Assembly (NCBI GenBank): GCA_016190665.1
Contig: JACPQD010000040.1
Span: 1 to 46,539, forward strand
DNA length: 46,539 nt
Direction of reading: 5' to 3'
DNA from: Chloroflexota bacterium
GTDB taxonomy: Bacteria > Chloroflexota > Dehalococcoidia > JACPQD01
Shown here piece by piece: positions 1 through 8,944 of this stretch. A program made the translations under genes and the position numbers. Position 1 is the stretch's first letter. Each line of letters begins with the position of its first letter. Under the pieces are notes generated by a model, which did no database searches, was not told the origin of the DNA, and saw only the letters and a list, made by a program, of their open reading frames with translations.

Positions 1-375
1 CGCGCACCCTATACCGCAGAATTAATTCTGCGGTATAGGGGCTCGTGCAGCGCACACTAGTACCAAGTTGTAGAAGAAGGCGTAACATGTTTTCGGGCCG
101 AACGCCGGTTCTTTAGCTTTCCTCTCCCTCGACGGGAGTGGGTAGGGTGAGGGTGAAACCGGAAAGCCCCCTCACCTTAGTCCTCTCCCGCGGAGGGGAG
201 AGGAAACTTGCGCTCTTCTGCGCAACTAGACACTAGTTGTGCGGTATAGGGGCTTGTGCAGCGCACATCAATCTTGAGAAGCGATAGGAAGTCAACATCA
301 CGTAGAGGAGGTTGCTGTGTCCAATGTAACCCGTGAACCAGGGCTGATGTGCGAAAACTGAATCAGGAGGAAGCG
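1..375. repeat. Repeat-rich leader region without a gene
   Basis: No convincing gene lies here. Positions 7-40 are a perfect 34-bp palindrome (17-bp arms, centre AATTAATT). Its right arm starts a 27-nt repeat at 30-56 that recurs at 241-267 with one mismatch. Between the two copies are CCTCTCCC / GGGAGAGG inverted repeats (121-128, 182-189, 195-203), of a type often scattered between bacterial genes. The end of the region holds a remnant of an amidinotransferase start (317-361) and the ribosome binding site of the next gene. Confidence 0.75.
317..361 (+). pseudogene. Remnant of an amidinotransferase N-terminus
   Basis: A GTG with a GAGGAGG site just upstream opens a 14-codon frame that ends at TGA 359-361. 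The DNA from about 306 closely resembles that around 1366-1400, where the start of a second, deleted amidinotransferase sits. I read this as a leftover 5' end of a paralog recombined in front of the intact gene. It could also be a short leader peptide, but its similarity to the other truncated start makes a remnant more likely. Confidence 0.4.
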
Positions 376-1350
376 ATGAGAGTAGTCAATGTGAATAACG
401 AATACGAAAAACTCTATGACGCATTCATCGGCATCGGAGACGAAGAGAACGCGATGCACCCCACCTACATGGATGCGCTCAAGTGGCAGGATGCGGCCGG
501 GATCGAGGAGTGCGAGAAGTATGGCGGCAAGCTGGCCATCGAAACAACACCGGAAATCGTTCTCGGCCTCGGGCAGCAACTGGACAACCTTGCTTCCATC
601 CTGCAAGAACGAGGGTTGGAGGTGTTTCGCACCCACCCCCTGCGGCACCAGGAGGAAATCACCTATCTGGACAACGTGCAAAGGGGATACGTCAACCACG
701 ACGGGTGCGACTTCTTTCTGACCATCGCCAACAACGTCATCCTGCTGAACAATCTGCGCGTGCCCTGCCGAAGAAAGAGGGTCTGGGCGCTGCGCGACGT
801 CCTGGAGCCGGTACTCGCGAACAGCAACGCACGCTATGTGGCCATGCCTCCCTGTTCCCCGCATTATTCCGACGACGACGCCTACCTGGAACGCGGCGAC
901 GTGCTGGTTGACGGCTTCAATGTATACGTGGGTTTTTCCGGCAACGCCACCAGCATAGCCGGTATCCAATGGCTGCAGCAATTCCTGGGTCGCCAGTATG
1001 TCGTGCACACGGTCGAACTGCATCCCAAGATACTTCATCTCGATACGGTCTGTATGTTGAACCGTCCGGGACTGCTGACCTATTACCCGGAGTTTGTCAA
1101 GGATCTGCCTGCCCCATTGCGCACGTGGGAAAAGATCGTGATAGAGAAACTGGCCAGTGAGGAAGAGGCTTTCGGCGCCAACGGCCTGATGCTGGACCCC
1201 GGCACCATAATACTGGCGAAACAATACGAGCGGCTGGTCCCGGAATATGAGAAGCGGGGAATCGAGGTGATAACCATTCCCTTCGATCTACCCATCCACT
1301 GGGGGGTCGGCGTTCGTTGCGCCGTCGGACCGTTGCGCCGTGACAACTGA
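376..1350 (+). CDS. Amidinotransferase / arginine deiminase-fold (pentein) protein
   Basis: A 324-residue protein of the pentein superfamily, whose members transfer or hydrolyse guanidino groups (glycine amidinotransferase, DDAH, arginine deiminase). The C-terminal GVRCAVGPLRRD fits the family's end, with the nucleophilic Cys followed by G-x-L-R-R. HPKILHLDTVCM fits the catalytic His strand, and MPPCSPH lies in the middle. The start is placed at ATG 376 because AGGAGG lies 5 nt upstream; a GTG at 349 would add nine residues without a good site. The true substrate cannot be told from sequence. A deleted paralog follows at 1377, and remnants lie on both sides, so this locus once held tandem copies. 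Confidence 0.82.
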   Translation: MRVVNVNNEYEKLYDAFIGIGDEENAMHPTYMDALKWQDAAGIEECEKYGGKLAIETTPEIVLGLGQQLDNLASILQERGLEVFRTHPLRHQEEITYLDNVQRGYVNHDGCDFFLTIANNVILLNNLRVPCRRKRVWALRDVLEPVLANSNARYVAMPPCSPHYSDDDAYLERGDVLVDGFNVYVGFSGNATSIAGIQWLQQFLGRQYVVHTVELHPKILHLDTVCMLNRPGLLTYYPEFVKDLPAPLRTWEKIVIEKLASEEEAFGANGLMLDPGTIILAKQYERLVPEYEKRGIEVITIPFDLPIHWGVGVRCAVGPLRRDN

Positions 1351-1376
1351 TTCCAGGGCACGCACAGGAGGTTGCT

Positions 1377-1552
1377 ATGGCCGATGTAAGCCGTCAGATA
1401 GGGGTCAGGAATGACTGGGGGAAACTGAGAGTGGTGATGGTCGGTTATCCTGGAGAAGAGGCCTTAAAGTAATCAGCTAGAACTACGGCATGACCATTCC
1501 TTACGGAAGCGGGCCCAAGTGTCTGACCGGCGCGTTGCGCCGGGCCCCTTAG
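1377..1552 (+). pseudogene. Internally deleted amidinotransferase paralog
   Basis: ATG 1377 follows an AGGAGG site and opens 31 codons whose translation (GVRNDWGKLRVVMVGYPGE) looks like the N-terminus of an amidinotransferase, ending in TAA at 1470-1472. About 20 nt later, in another frame, 1490-1549 encodes MTIPYGSGPKCLTGALRRAP followed by TAG. That matches the family C-terminus, including the Cys and the L-R-R seen in the intact neighbour. The roughly 270 residues between are missing, so this is a gene reduced to its two ends by a large internal deletion. Confidence 0.75.
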
Positions 1553-1732
1553 ATGGAAGCACAGTGCTGTTCCACCCAGCGTGCTAATCGCCGTAACGGC
1601 AGCAGCAGGCGGGCCTGCTCTTAAGGCTGCTGGCTGAGAATTGATTGCTGAAAAGCTGGCCCCAGTGACACGCCTACTGACACGCTAAGCCTATAAAATA
1701 AGGGCAAAACAGTAAATGAGGAAGGCAGAACA

Positions 1733-2215
1733 ATGTCAAATGGATTTTTCGGGAGGCTGGCAAGGAAGTGGTGGCTGATGCTAGCGCTGGGGATAGTCAT
1801 CGGGATGGCAGCGGGCTGTAGCCAGGAATCAACAAAGACGCCGTCCGTTCCCGCCACCACCCCAGCCCCTTATCTAATGACCGTGGATGAATCATCAAAC
1901 GGTAAGGAGGTCAAGATCGCACCCAATGGCGCGTTGCAGGTAGTGCTCGACTCCAACGTTACCACCGGTTTCAAGTGGGAATTGACCAGCATTAGCGATT
2001 CTAAAGTAGTAGAAAAAGTAAGCAATACCTATGAGACTCTCAAGCAGAAAAGGAAAGAGGGAGAACCGCCTCTCCCCGGCGCCGGTGGCACGGAGTTCTG
2101 GAGTTTCAAAGCCCTGAAGAAAGGCACCGCCAACATATCCATGGAGTACAGCCAGCCGTGGGCGGGAGGTACAAAGGGCGCCGAGAAATTCAGACTGACG
2201 GTAGTCGTGGAATAG
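1733..2215 (+). CDS. Chagasin-family (I42) protease inhibitor lipoprotein
   Basis: A 160-residue secreted protein. The N-terminus is a lipoprotein signal (basic RLARK, a hydrophobic stretch, lipobox AAGC with Cys 29), so it should be anchored on the outer face of the membrane. The mature part carries the three loops of the chagasin/ICP family of cysteine-protease inhibitors (MEROPS I42): TTGFKW (canonical NPTTGF), GAGGTEFW (canonical G-x-GG-x-x-x-W/F), and SQPW in the place of RPW. Bacterial members may protect against their own or foreign papain-like proteases; the target here is unknown. AGGAAGG upstream of ATG 1733 sets the start. It has its own noncoding flanks and is probably monocistronic. 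Confidence 0.88.
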   Translation: MSNGFFGRLARKWWLMLALGIVIGMAAGCSQESTKTPSVPATTPAPYLMTVDESSNGKEVKIAPNGALQVVLDSNVTTGFKWELTSISDSKVVEKVSNTYETLKQKRKEGEPPLPGAGGTEFWSFKALKKGTANISMEYSQPWAGGTKGAEKFRLTVVVE

Positions 2216-2309
2216 CGACACGCTTAGTGACTAGCAATTGGCGGTTGGCAATTAGCTTCGGGAAAGGGGAGGGCCAGCCGCTAACACCTAAACGAGAGGA
2301 GGCAAGACA

Positions 2310-2798
2310 ATGAAGATCCGCCGGACACGGCGCAACAAGCTCTTCGCAGGCGTCGGGGGGCTGCTATTGGTGATAGCGGCGGTGCTCCTGGTGCTCTCCT
2401 TTGTGGGTGTGCCGCCAGCGGGCAAGCTGCTCGGCGGCGCCTACAACTACGCCTTTTCTCTGGAAGAGGACCGCACATACGGTTTCTACCTCAGTAGCGG
2501 CTGGTTTGGACTCGCGACAGGCGTCGTCAGATTGAAGAACAGGGACGATAAAACGATCATGCTAAAGTCCGAATACGTGAGTGGGGACCGTTGGGTCGCC
2601 TGCGGCACCGATACCCTGGAGCCTGGGCAGGACAGGCACTGGGACTTCAAGGGCTCGTGGAGGGTGAAAACGAGCCCCCCCGTCTTCGGGTGGGGCGGGC
2701 TGGCGTTAACCCCAACAATCGTCGACGTGCGCGAATCCGGTGGCGGGGGCGGAGAGTGGGGCCTGCAGATGGGGCCCTATGGCAGATGCAAGAAATAG
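2310..2798 (+). CDS. Hypothetical single-pass membrane protein
   Basis: A 162-residue protein I do not recognise. A basic N-terminus (KIRRTRRNK) precedes one strong membrane segment at about residues 13-33. The rest is a likely extracytoplasmic domain rich in Trp and Gly with a Gly run near residues 145-150. Two cysteines are visible (CGTD, and CKK at the end). AGAGGAGG seven nt before ATG 2310 supports the start. It lies 94 nt after the inhibitor gene and just ahead of another small membrane ORF, so the two may be co-transcribed. Confidence 0.65.
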   Translation: MKIRRTRRNKLFAGVGGLLLVIAAVLLVLSFVGVPPAGKLLGGAYNYAFSLEEDRTYGFYLSSGWFGLATGVVRLKNRDDKTIMLKSEYVSGDRWVACGTDTLEPGQDRHWDFKGSWRVKTSPPVFGWGGLALTPTIVDVRESGGGGGEWGLQMGPYGRCKK

Positions 2799-2821
2799 CC
2801 CAGGACGGGGAGGCAACCCAG

Positions 2822-3145
2822 ATGTTGCGTAGGGTTAAGCCCGGTCGAATCATACGGCGGCTCGTCGCGGCCCTGGTCATCCTGTTGTGTGCGCTCGTTG
2901 TCGTTTTCAATCTTGGAATAGCGGTAGGCATGTGGGTTTTCGGCAGCGCGGCGGCCGGCGCCGGGCTGCAACTCGCGGACACCGTTGAGCAGCAGCCGGG
3001 AGCAGCGCGCGGATTCATCGGCGAGATCAATGCCGATGTCGTGGCTTTGCGCCCCGAATTGGCATTGTCGGGCCGACCACCCCCTTATGGTGAAAGCCCA
3101 AGTGGCCAGCGTCGTCATTGCGGCTGCTTCGCAGAAGTGTTATAA
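2822..3145 (+). CDS. Small putative membrane protein
   Basis: A 107-residue frame starting at ATG 2822, with GGGGAGG a short way upstream and 23 nt after the previous stop. After a basic start (RRVKPGRIIRR) there is one clear transmembrane segment (about residues 14-40). The C-terminal half is low in recognisable features, and the frame ends inside the -10 box of the next promoter. No family is recognised. The C-terminal part may not be functional coding sequence. Confidence 0.4.
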   Translation: MLRRVKPGRIIRRLVAALVILLCALVVVFNLGIAVGMWVFGSAAAGAGLQLADTVEQQPGAARGFIGEINADVVALRPELALSGRPPPYGESPSGQRRHCGCFAEVL

Positions 3146-3146
3146 T
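3118..3146 (+). promoter_or_regulatory. Sigma70-type promoter for the first lipoprotein
   Basis: TTGCGG (3118-3123), a 17-nt spacer and a perfect TATAAT (3141-3146). It lies about 110 nt before ATG 3259, leaving a long 5' leader. Confidence 0.7.
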
Positions 3147-3258
3147 CTCGCCAGACACAGATTCGATGCATGCTAAGGAGGGAGACGCCTAAAGGAAGGA
3201 AAACGGAAACGCCAGCAATGGTCTCACTTTGCCGGAAGAGTGAAGGAGATAGATAACG

Positions 3259-4953
3259 ATGAACAGAGTGTCGATGCTCACTGGCCTTCTTGCCACGCTG
3301 TCTCTTATTCTGGCCAGCTGCGCTCCCGCCGCGGCGCCAGCCCCCACACCCAAGCCCGCCGCGCCGGCTGCCCAGCCCACCGCGGCGAAACCGGGGGCGG
3401 CTGCGGCGCCAGCCGTTCCTGCGGCCACGCCCAAACCAGCGGTGGAAGAGCCTAAATACGGCGGCAGCGTCACGATCTCCACGGTAGGCGACCCTCTCAG
3501 CATGGACATGCACCAGGAAGCCTCATACCTGGTACAGAACGTCCTGCAGTTGGCCTACAACGGCGTCACACAGTTCGATCCCAACAACCCGGAAGAGGCC
3601 ATCGGCGACCTGGCCAAGAGCTGGGAGCTGAGCAAGGACGGCTTGACCTACACCTTCAAGCTGAATGAGAACGTCAAGTTTCACGACGGCTCGGTCTTAG
3701 CTTCCGAAGACGTCAAAGTGAGCTTCGACCGGCAGATCAGCCCGCCGCGGGGCGTGCTGGCGCAACGCCGCGCCGACTTGTCTGCGTTGGACAAAGTGGA
3801 GGCGCCAGACAAGAACACCGTCAAGCTCATCCTGAAATACCCTTCCGGCGCCTTCCTGGATGTAATCTCCTCCGGCCTGATGGTCATCTACTCCAAGGCC
3901 TTTGTAGAGAAGAAAGGCCACATGAAGAACGACGTCATGGGCACCGGGCCCTTCAAGTTCAAGTCCTACGAAACGGGCATGTCCCTGGAGTACGTCAAGA
4001 ACCCCGATTACTTCGTCAAGGGGCGTCCCTACCTGGACCGCATGACCTTCTTCATCATCAAGGATGCCGGAACTCGTCTCGCCGCCTTCCGCACCGGGCA
4101 GGTCAAACTCACCGGGCCCGGGAACTCCGGGCTGACGCCAGCGGACGCGGACATCGTCAAGAAGACCATGCCGCAGGCGGTGATCGTGTCCTACCCGTCC
4201 TATAGCCACGGCAATTTCATCCTCAACGTGAAAGAGAAGCCTTGGGACGACATCCGCATGCGTAAGGCGGTGCACCTGGCTATTGACCGTCAGAAGGCCG
4301 TCGATATCCTGGCTCAGGGTTACGGCGAGGTAGGTAGTCACATGCCCGGCAAGTGGGGCATCCCTCAGGACGATCTCCTTAAGATGCCCGGCTTCCGACA
4401 GCCCAAGGACGCCGACATCGCCGAGGCGAAGAAGCTCGTGGCCGACGCCGGGTACGGCAGCGGCATCACGCTGAAGACCCTGGTAAGGGCGGAGAAGCAG
4501 TTCGAGGAGATCGCCGTATACGTTCAGGACCAGGTTGGAAAGATAGGCATCAAGCTGGAGCTGGACGTCAAGGACGCGGCGGTGCGCACGCAACTCCTTA
4601 ACCAGGGCGCCTTCAATAACCATCCCCTGCAGAGTTCTCTCTCCTACCCCGACCCGGAGAACGTGACTCGCTACTGGGCCGCGCCTCTCAAGGACAACTG
4701 GGGCATGAACTGGCAACGGATCGAGGACAAGAAGCTCTGGGACCTCTTCGAGAAGCAGTCGCGGGCCGTTGACCCGGCAGAACGAAAGAAGATAGTCCGG
4801 GAGCTCGACCTGGCAATGATCGATTCGGCGGCGCGGCCGATCGTCTTCTGGAAGAAGGACATGCTCGCTTACTGGCCTGAGGTCAAGGGGCGCGGCAAAC
4901 TATCCGGCAACTACAGCTTCCAGAAGTACCAGGACCTCTGGCTGGCGAAATAG
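3259..4953 (+). CDS. Family-5 ABC solute-binding lipoprotein (1 of 5)
   Basis: A 564-residue extracytoplasmic binding protein of the peptide/nickel (DppA/OppA, SBP_bac_5) family. The signal peptide ends in the lipobox LASC (Cys 21), followed by a Pro/Ala linker of about 50 residues that tethers the domain to the membrane. Family landmarks are visible: SWELSKDGLTYTF, VKFHDGSVLASEDVKVSFDR, MGTGPFKFKSYE and IRMRKAVHLAIDRQ. GAAGGAG lies before ATG 3259. The gene heads a tandem of three close paralogs (5157, 7217). No permease or ATPase gene is near, so the partner transporter must lie elsewhere. The ligand could be oligopeptides, glutathione, opines or other organics. Confidence 0.93.
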   Translation: MNRVSMLTGLLATLSLILASCAPAAAPAPTPKPAAPAAQPTAAKPGAAAAPAVPAATPKPAVEEPKYGGSVTISTVGDPLSMDMHQEASYLVQNVLQLAYNGVTQFDPNNPEEAIGDLAKSWELSKDGLTYTFKLNENVKFHDGSVLASEDVKVSFDRQISPPRGVLAQRRADLSALDKVEAPDKNTVKLILKYPSGAFLDVISSGLMVIYSKAFVEKKGHMKNDVMGTGPFKFKSYETGMSLEYVKNPDYFVKGRPYLDRMTFFIIKDAGTRLAAFRTGQVKLTGPGNSGLTPADADIVKKTMPQAVIVSYPSYSHGNFILNVKEKPWDDIRMRKAVHLAIDRQKAVDILAQGYGEVGSHMPGKWGIPQDDLLKMPGFRQPKDADIAEAKKLVADAGYGSGITLKTLVRAEKQFEEIAVYVQDQVGKIGIKLELDVKDAAVRTQLLNQGAFNNHPLQSSLSYPDPENVTRYWAAPLKDNWGMNWQRIEDKKLWDLFEKQSRAVDPAERKKIVRELDLAMIDSAARPIVFWKKDMLAYWPEVKGRGKLSGNYSFQKYQDLWLAK

Positions 4954-5156
4954 GTTGCAGGTTGTAGGGTATAGGGGGTAGGGGGTTCGATCACCCCTGT
5001 CCCCTAACACCTGGTGTCGTGAATCAGAAGTTCGTTGCATATGTTCACGAGGCTCTTGAATATGGAAATGCGAGCAAAAGACACCGGACTTATGTAGGCC
5101 TTTTACAACTCAGGTCACTAGAACCTATCGCCCTACATGGAAGGAGGCCAGGTGAA

Positions 5157-6866
5157 ATGAACGCGAAGTTGGCCCTCTCGCCCTTCGCCGTTGCTGTCTT
5201 TGTTCTCTCTAGCTGCGCCCCGGCCGCAGCCCCCACGCCCAAGCCCACGCCTCCGGCGGCGCCCACGGCAAAGCCGGCGGCCACTCCCGAAGCCAAGCCG
5301 GCGGCGACCCCGGCGGCCAAGCCCGCCGCTCCAATGCCCTCGCCCAAGCCAACCGCCGATCAGCCCAGAAGTGGCGGCATCTTCAACATCACCACCGGCG
5401 GCGACCCCATCAGCCTGGACCTGCACCAGGAGATATCCTTCCTGACCAATAACGTGGTGCAGCTCGCCTACAATAACCTCGTTCAGCTCGACCCGGAACG
5501 CCCGGAGGAGGTCATCGGCGACCTGGCCAGGAGCTGGGAGATCAGCAAGGATGGACTGACCTACACTTTCGTCCTTTACGAGGGAGTCCAGTTCCATGAC
5601 GGCGCCGTGCTGACCTCCGAGGATGTCAAATACAGCTTTGAGCGGCAGCTCAGTCCTCCCAGAGGCGTCCTCGCCCCCCGCCGCGCCGACCTGAAGGCCA
5701 TCGACAAGGTGGAGGCTCCCGACAAGAACACCGTCAAGATCACCCTCAAGTACCCTTCCGGCTCCTTCGTGAGCGTCCTTTCCACAGGATTTCAGGGCAC
5801 CTACTCCAGGGCCTTTGTGGAGAAGAAGGGCGACATGAAGAAAGATGTCATGGGGACCGGCCCCTTCAGGTTCAAGAGCTACTCGGTAGGCAGCTCCCTG
5901 GAATATGTGAAGAATCCCAACTATTTTGTCAAGGGCCGTCCTTACCTGGACGGCATCAGTATTTACATCATTAGAGACGCTTCGACCCGGCTGGCCGCGC
6001 TGCGCACCGGCCAGGTCAAGCAGAGCGCCCTGGCCACTTCCGGCCTCACCCCTTCAGATGCTGACGTCCTGAAGAAGACAGCGCCTCAGATTGTCCTTAT
6101 GCCCTACTCCGGCTTCAACCACGACACGTTCATTCTGAACACCGCGGAGAAGCCCTGGACCGATATCCGCGTCCGCAGGGCGGTGCACCTGGGCCTGGAC
6201 CGCCAGAAGGCGATCGACGTACTGTCGCAGGGGTACGGAGAGATGGGCAGCTACTTCCCCGGGAAATGGGGCGTCCCGAAGGACGAGTTGGTGAAGATGC
6301 CCGGCTATCGCCAGCCGAAAGGCGCGGACCTCGCGGAAGCTAAGCGGCTCCTGACCGAAGCTGGCTACCCCGAAGGCTTCTCGGTGAAGGCCCTCGTCAG
6401 AGCCGGCTCCAAGTACGAGAACGTGGGCGTCTTTGTAGCTGACCAGATGACCAAGATCGGCGTGAAGGTGGAACTGGACGTAAAAGAGGCAGCCGTGCGC
6501 ACCAGCCTGCTGAACCAGGGCGCCTTCAACAACCACCCCGGCAGCGCCACCCTGAATTACTCCGACCCGGACAACGTGACCCGCTATTGGGCAGCGCCGG
6601 TTGGCGACGATTGGGGCGCCAACTGGCCGCGCCTCAGCGACAAGACGATCTGGGACCTCTTCGACAAACAGTCGCGCGCCGTCGATCCCGCCGAACGGAT
6701 GAAGATAGTCCGTGAGCTTGACCTGAAGCTCATCGATTCGGCGGCGCGGCCACTCATACAGTGGAACAACAACATCCTGGCCATCTGGCCCGAGGTGAAG
6801 GGCCGCGGCAAAGTAGTGGGGGACTACAGCTTCAACAGATACCAGGACGTCTGGCTGGCGAAGTAG
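5157..6866 (+). CDS. Family-5 ABC solute-binding lipoprotein (2 of 5)
   Basis: A 569-residue paralog of the upstream binding protein, alike along its whole length. The lipobox is LSSC (Cys 20), followed by a longer linker of repeated Pro-Ala-Lys units (about residues 21-70). Core motifs such as MGTGPFRFKSYS, IRVRRAVHLGLDRQ and DPAERMKIVRELDL are shared with copies 1 and 3. ATG 5157 is chosen because AAGGAGG lies 11 nt upstream and the signal peptide starts there; the frame stays open about 46 codons further 5' without any signal-like sequence. Its 3' flank is copied after the third paralog. Confidence 0.93.
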   Translation: MNAKLALSPFAVAVFVLSSCAPAAAPTPKPTPPAAPTAKPAATPEAKPAATPAAKPAAPMPSPKPTADQPRSGGIFNITTGGDPISLDLHQEISFLTNNVVQLAYNNLVQLDPERPEEVIGDLARSWEISKDGLTYTFVLYEGVQFHDGAVLTSEDVKYSFERQLSPPRGVLAPRRADLKAIDKVEAPDKNTVKITLKYPSGSFVSVLSTGFQGTYSRAFVEKKGDMKKDVMGTGPFRFKSYSVGSSLEYVKNPNYFVKGRPYLDGISIYIIRDASTRLAALRTGQVKQSALATSGLTPSDADVLKKTAPQIVLMPYSGFNHDTFILNTAEKPWTDIRVRRAVHLGLDRQKAIDVLSQGYGEMGSYFPGKWGVPKDELVKMPGYRQPKGADLAEAKRLLTEAGYPEGFSVKALVRAGSKYENVGVFVADQMTKIGVKVELDVKEAAVRTSLLNQGAFNNHPGSATLNYSDPDNVTRYWAAPVGDDWGANWPRLSDKTIWDLFDKQSRAVDPAERMKIVRELDLKLIDSAARPLIQWNNNILAIWPEVKGRGKVVGDYSFNRYQDVWLAK

Positions 6867-6975
6867 GGGATGGGGAATAGGGGGTAGGGGCTAGGTTGTA
6901 GGGCCTCCCCCGGCCCTCAGTCCCTACAACCTCCAACCTCTAACCTAGCCGAAGCCCTCAGACCGACTCGGTCTT
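6867..6975 (+). repeat. 3' flanking module shared with 8945-9046
   Basis: About 100 nt after the second lipoprotein gene nearly repeat those after the third (8945-9046), with a few substitutions and one gap of about six bases. The module holds a GGGTAGGGG run, an imperfect hairpin (GGCTAGGTTGTAGGG pairing with CCCTACAACCT) and the start of an AGACCG palindrome. The hairpin may end transcription, though no T-run follows. The repeat suggests gene and flank were duplicated together. Confidence 0.7.
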
Positions 6976-7093
6976 GGAGACAGAGTCGGTCTCTTCTTGA
7001 GGGGTTGCCCCTGCACTTCGGCACGCATGTGAAGCACAATCGTGGGGGCGGGTGTCAGAAAGACCACCGCGGTCTTGGAGGCCACGGCGGTCT
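6960..7093. repeat. Two double palindromes of the AGACCG type
   Basis: 6960-6974 reads AGACCGACTCGGTCT and is followed by a second, near-identical half-copy ending at 6992. 7061-7075 (AGACCACCGCGGTCT) is likewise followed by a partner ending at 7093. Each pair could fold into a large hairpin. Related 15-bp palindromes occur at 9031, 16300, 16466 and 35409. The rest of 6867-7216 holds no gene; it carries this module, these palindromes and the promoter at 7150. Confidence 0.6.
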
Positions 7094-7149
7094 ACATGGA
7101 GGCCCGCCCCGACGCCTGCCTCGGCCGGCGTTTCCTGGTGTCCTCTCTC

Positions 7150-7177
7150 TTGCGCCTGTTCTCCAACGTGATATAAT
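7150..7177 (+). promoter_or_regulatory. Sigma70-type promoter for the third lipoprotein
   Basis: TTGCGC (7150-7155), a 16-nt spacer and TATAAT (7172-7177). It lies 39 nt before ATG 7217, with AAGGAGG at 7201-7207. The third copy can thus be transcribed independently of the first two. Confidence 0.72.
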
Positions 7178-7216
7178 GGTGCCACCTGAGAGCTGCGCAC
7201 AAGGAGGTCAAGGGAC

Positions 7217-8944
7217 ATGTACTATCTAAGGGCGCCCCTCGCTGTCCTCATCGCCCTCGGTCTGATTCTCGCGAGCTGCGCCCCGACAGTGGCGCCCACC
7301 CCCACGGCCAAGCCCGCGGCGCCGGCCGCACAGCCTACCTCTAAGCCGGCCCCGACTAAAGTCGGGGAGACCAAACCGGCGCCTTCCCCGGCGGCCAAGC
7401 CTGCCGCCCCAACGCCAAGCCCCAAGCCGGCGGCCGACCAGCCCAGGTACGGCGGCATCCTCAACATCTCAGCCCAGGCAGACCCCATCAGCCTGGACAT
7501 GCAGCAGGAGAGTTCCTATCTGGTCTCCAGCGTGGTCCAGTGTCCTTATAGCGGCGTCACCCAGTTTGACTCCAACGATCCAGAGAAGATGATTGGCGAC
7601 CTGGCCAGGAACTGGGACATCAGTAAAGACGGGCTGACCTACACCTTTTCCCTCAACGAAGGCGTCAAGTTCCACGATGGCAGCCCCCTGAGCGCCGAGG
7701 ACATCAAGTTCAGCTTCGAGCGGATGATGAGGCCGCCGCGGGGTATCCTCGCCCCGCGCCGCGCCGACCTGGCAGCCGTTGACAGGATAGAGGCGCCGGA
7801 CAAGAACACCGTCAAGTTCCTCTTAAAATATCCTTCCGGCGCCTTTCTCAATGTGATTTCCTCGGGCTGGATGGTCGTTTACTCCAAGGCCTACGTCGAG
7901 AAAAAAGGCGACATGAAGAAGGACGTCATGGGCACGGGCCCCTACAAGCTCAAGAACTACTCCATTGGCGTATCCCTGGAGTACGTCAAGAATCCGGACT
8001 ACTTCGTTAAGGGGCGTCCTTACCTGGATGGCATCGTTTTCTACATTATCAAGGACGCTGGGACCAGACTGGCTGCCTTTCGCACGGGACAGGTCAAGCT
8101 GACCGGGCCCGGGGCATCGGGGCTGACGGCGCCTGACGCTGAGATCGTGAAGAAGACCCTGCCCCAGGCTATCTTAATGTCTTATCCGGCCTTCAGCCGT
8201 ACGGAAATAATGATGCAAAATAAACAGAAGCCCTGGGACGATGTCCGGGTGCGCAGGGCAGTACACCTGGCCATCGACCGTCAGTTGGCCATCACTGTCC
8301 TAGAGCAGGGCTACGGCGAACTGGCCAGCCACTTCCCCGGGGATTGGGGCATCCCCAGGGATGAGCTGCTGAAGATGCCAGGGTGGCGCCAGCCCAAGGA
8401 CCAGGACATGGCTGACGCCAGGAAGCTCCTGGCAGAAGCGGGTTTCCCCAGCGGCATGACAGTCAAGACGCTGGTGAGGGCCGAGAAGCAGTTCGAGGAG
8501 CTCTCCGTCTTCGTCGCCGATCAGTTGGCCAAGGTGGGCATGAAGCTGGAGCTCGAAGTCAAGGATGCCGCGGTGCGCACCGACATGTTAGTCAAAGGCA
8601 CCTGGGAGTTCCATCCCCGCGTCGCCTCCCTCGCTTTCCCCGACCCCGAGAACGTGGGCCGCTACTGGACCAAGCCGATCGGTGATGATTGGGGACAGAA
8701 CTGGCAACGCTTCACTGACGAGAAGGTCTGGGAGCTCTTCGACAAGCAGTCGCGAGCTGGCGACCCTTCGGAGCGGAAGAAGATAGTCCGCGAGCTGGAC
8801 CTCAGGTTAATCGAGCTGGCGGCCATGCCGATAGTCTTCTGGAGGACCGCCATCATCGGCATGTGGCCGGAAGTGAAGAACCGCGGCAAAGTGGCGGGCT
8901 TTTTCAGCTTCCAGAAGTACCAGGATATCTGGCTGGCCAAGTAG
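7217..8944 (+). CDS. Family-5 ABC solute-binding lipoprotein (3 of 5)
   Basis: A 575-residue paralog of the two preceding proteins. The lipobox is LASC (Cys 21), followed by a Pro/Ala/Lys linker and the SBP_bac_5 fold with MGTGPYKLKNYS, VRVRRAVHLAIDRQ and a C-terminal SFQKYQDIWLAK ending. AAGGAGG nine nt upstream fixes the start. It keeps the general frame of copies 1 and 2 but differs around residues 445-480, where ligand contacts may lie (WEFHPRVASLAFPD in place of FNNHP...). It may therefore bind a related but different ligand. Its own promoter and copied 3' flank mark it as a separate transcription unit. Confidence 0.93.
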   Translation: MYYLRAPLAVLIALGLILASCAPTVAPTPTAKPAAPAAQPTSKPAPTKVGETKPAPSPAAKPAAPTPSPKPAADQPRYGGILNISAQADPISLDMQQESSYLVSSVVQCPYSGVTQFDSNDPEKMIGDLARNWDISKDGLTYTFSLNEGVKFHDGSPLSAEDIKFSFERMMRPPRGILAPRRADLAAVDRIEAPDKNTVKFLLKYPSGAFLNVISSGWMVVYSKAYVEKKGDMKKDVMGTGPYKLKNYSIGVSLEYVKNPDYFVKGRPYLDGIVFYIIKDAGTRLAAFRTGQVKLTGPGASGLTAPDAEIVKKTLPQAILMSYPAFSRTEIMMQNKQKPWDDVRVRRAVHLAIDRQLAITVLEQGYGELASHFPGDWGIPRDELLKMPGWRQPKDQDMADARKLLAEAGFPSGMTVKTLVRAEKQFEELSVFVADQLAKVGMKLELEVKDAAVRTDMLVKGTWEFHPRVASLAFPDPENVGRYWTKPIGDDWGQNWQRFTDEKVWELFDKQSRAGDPSERKKIVRELDLRLIELAAMPIVFWRTAIIGMWPEVKNRGKVAGFFSFQKYQDIWLAK

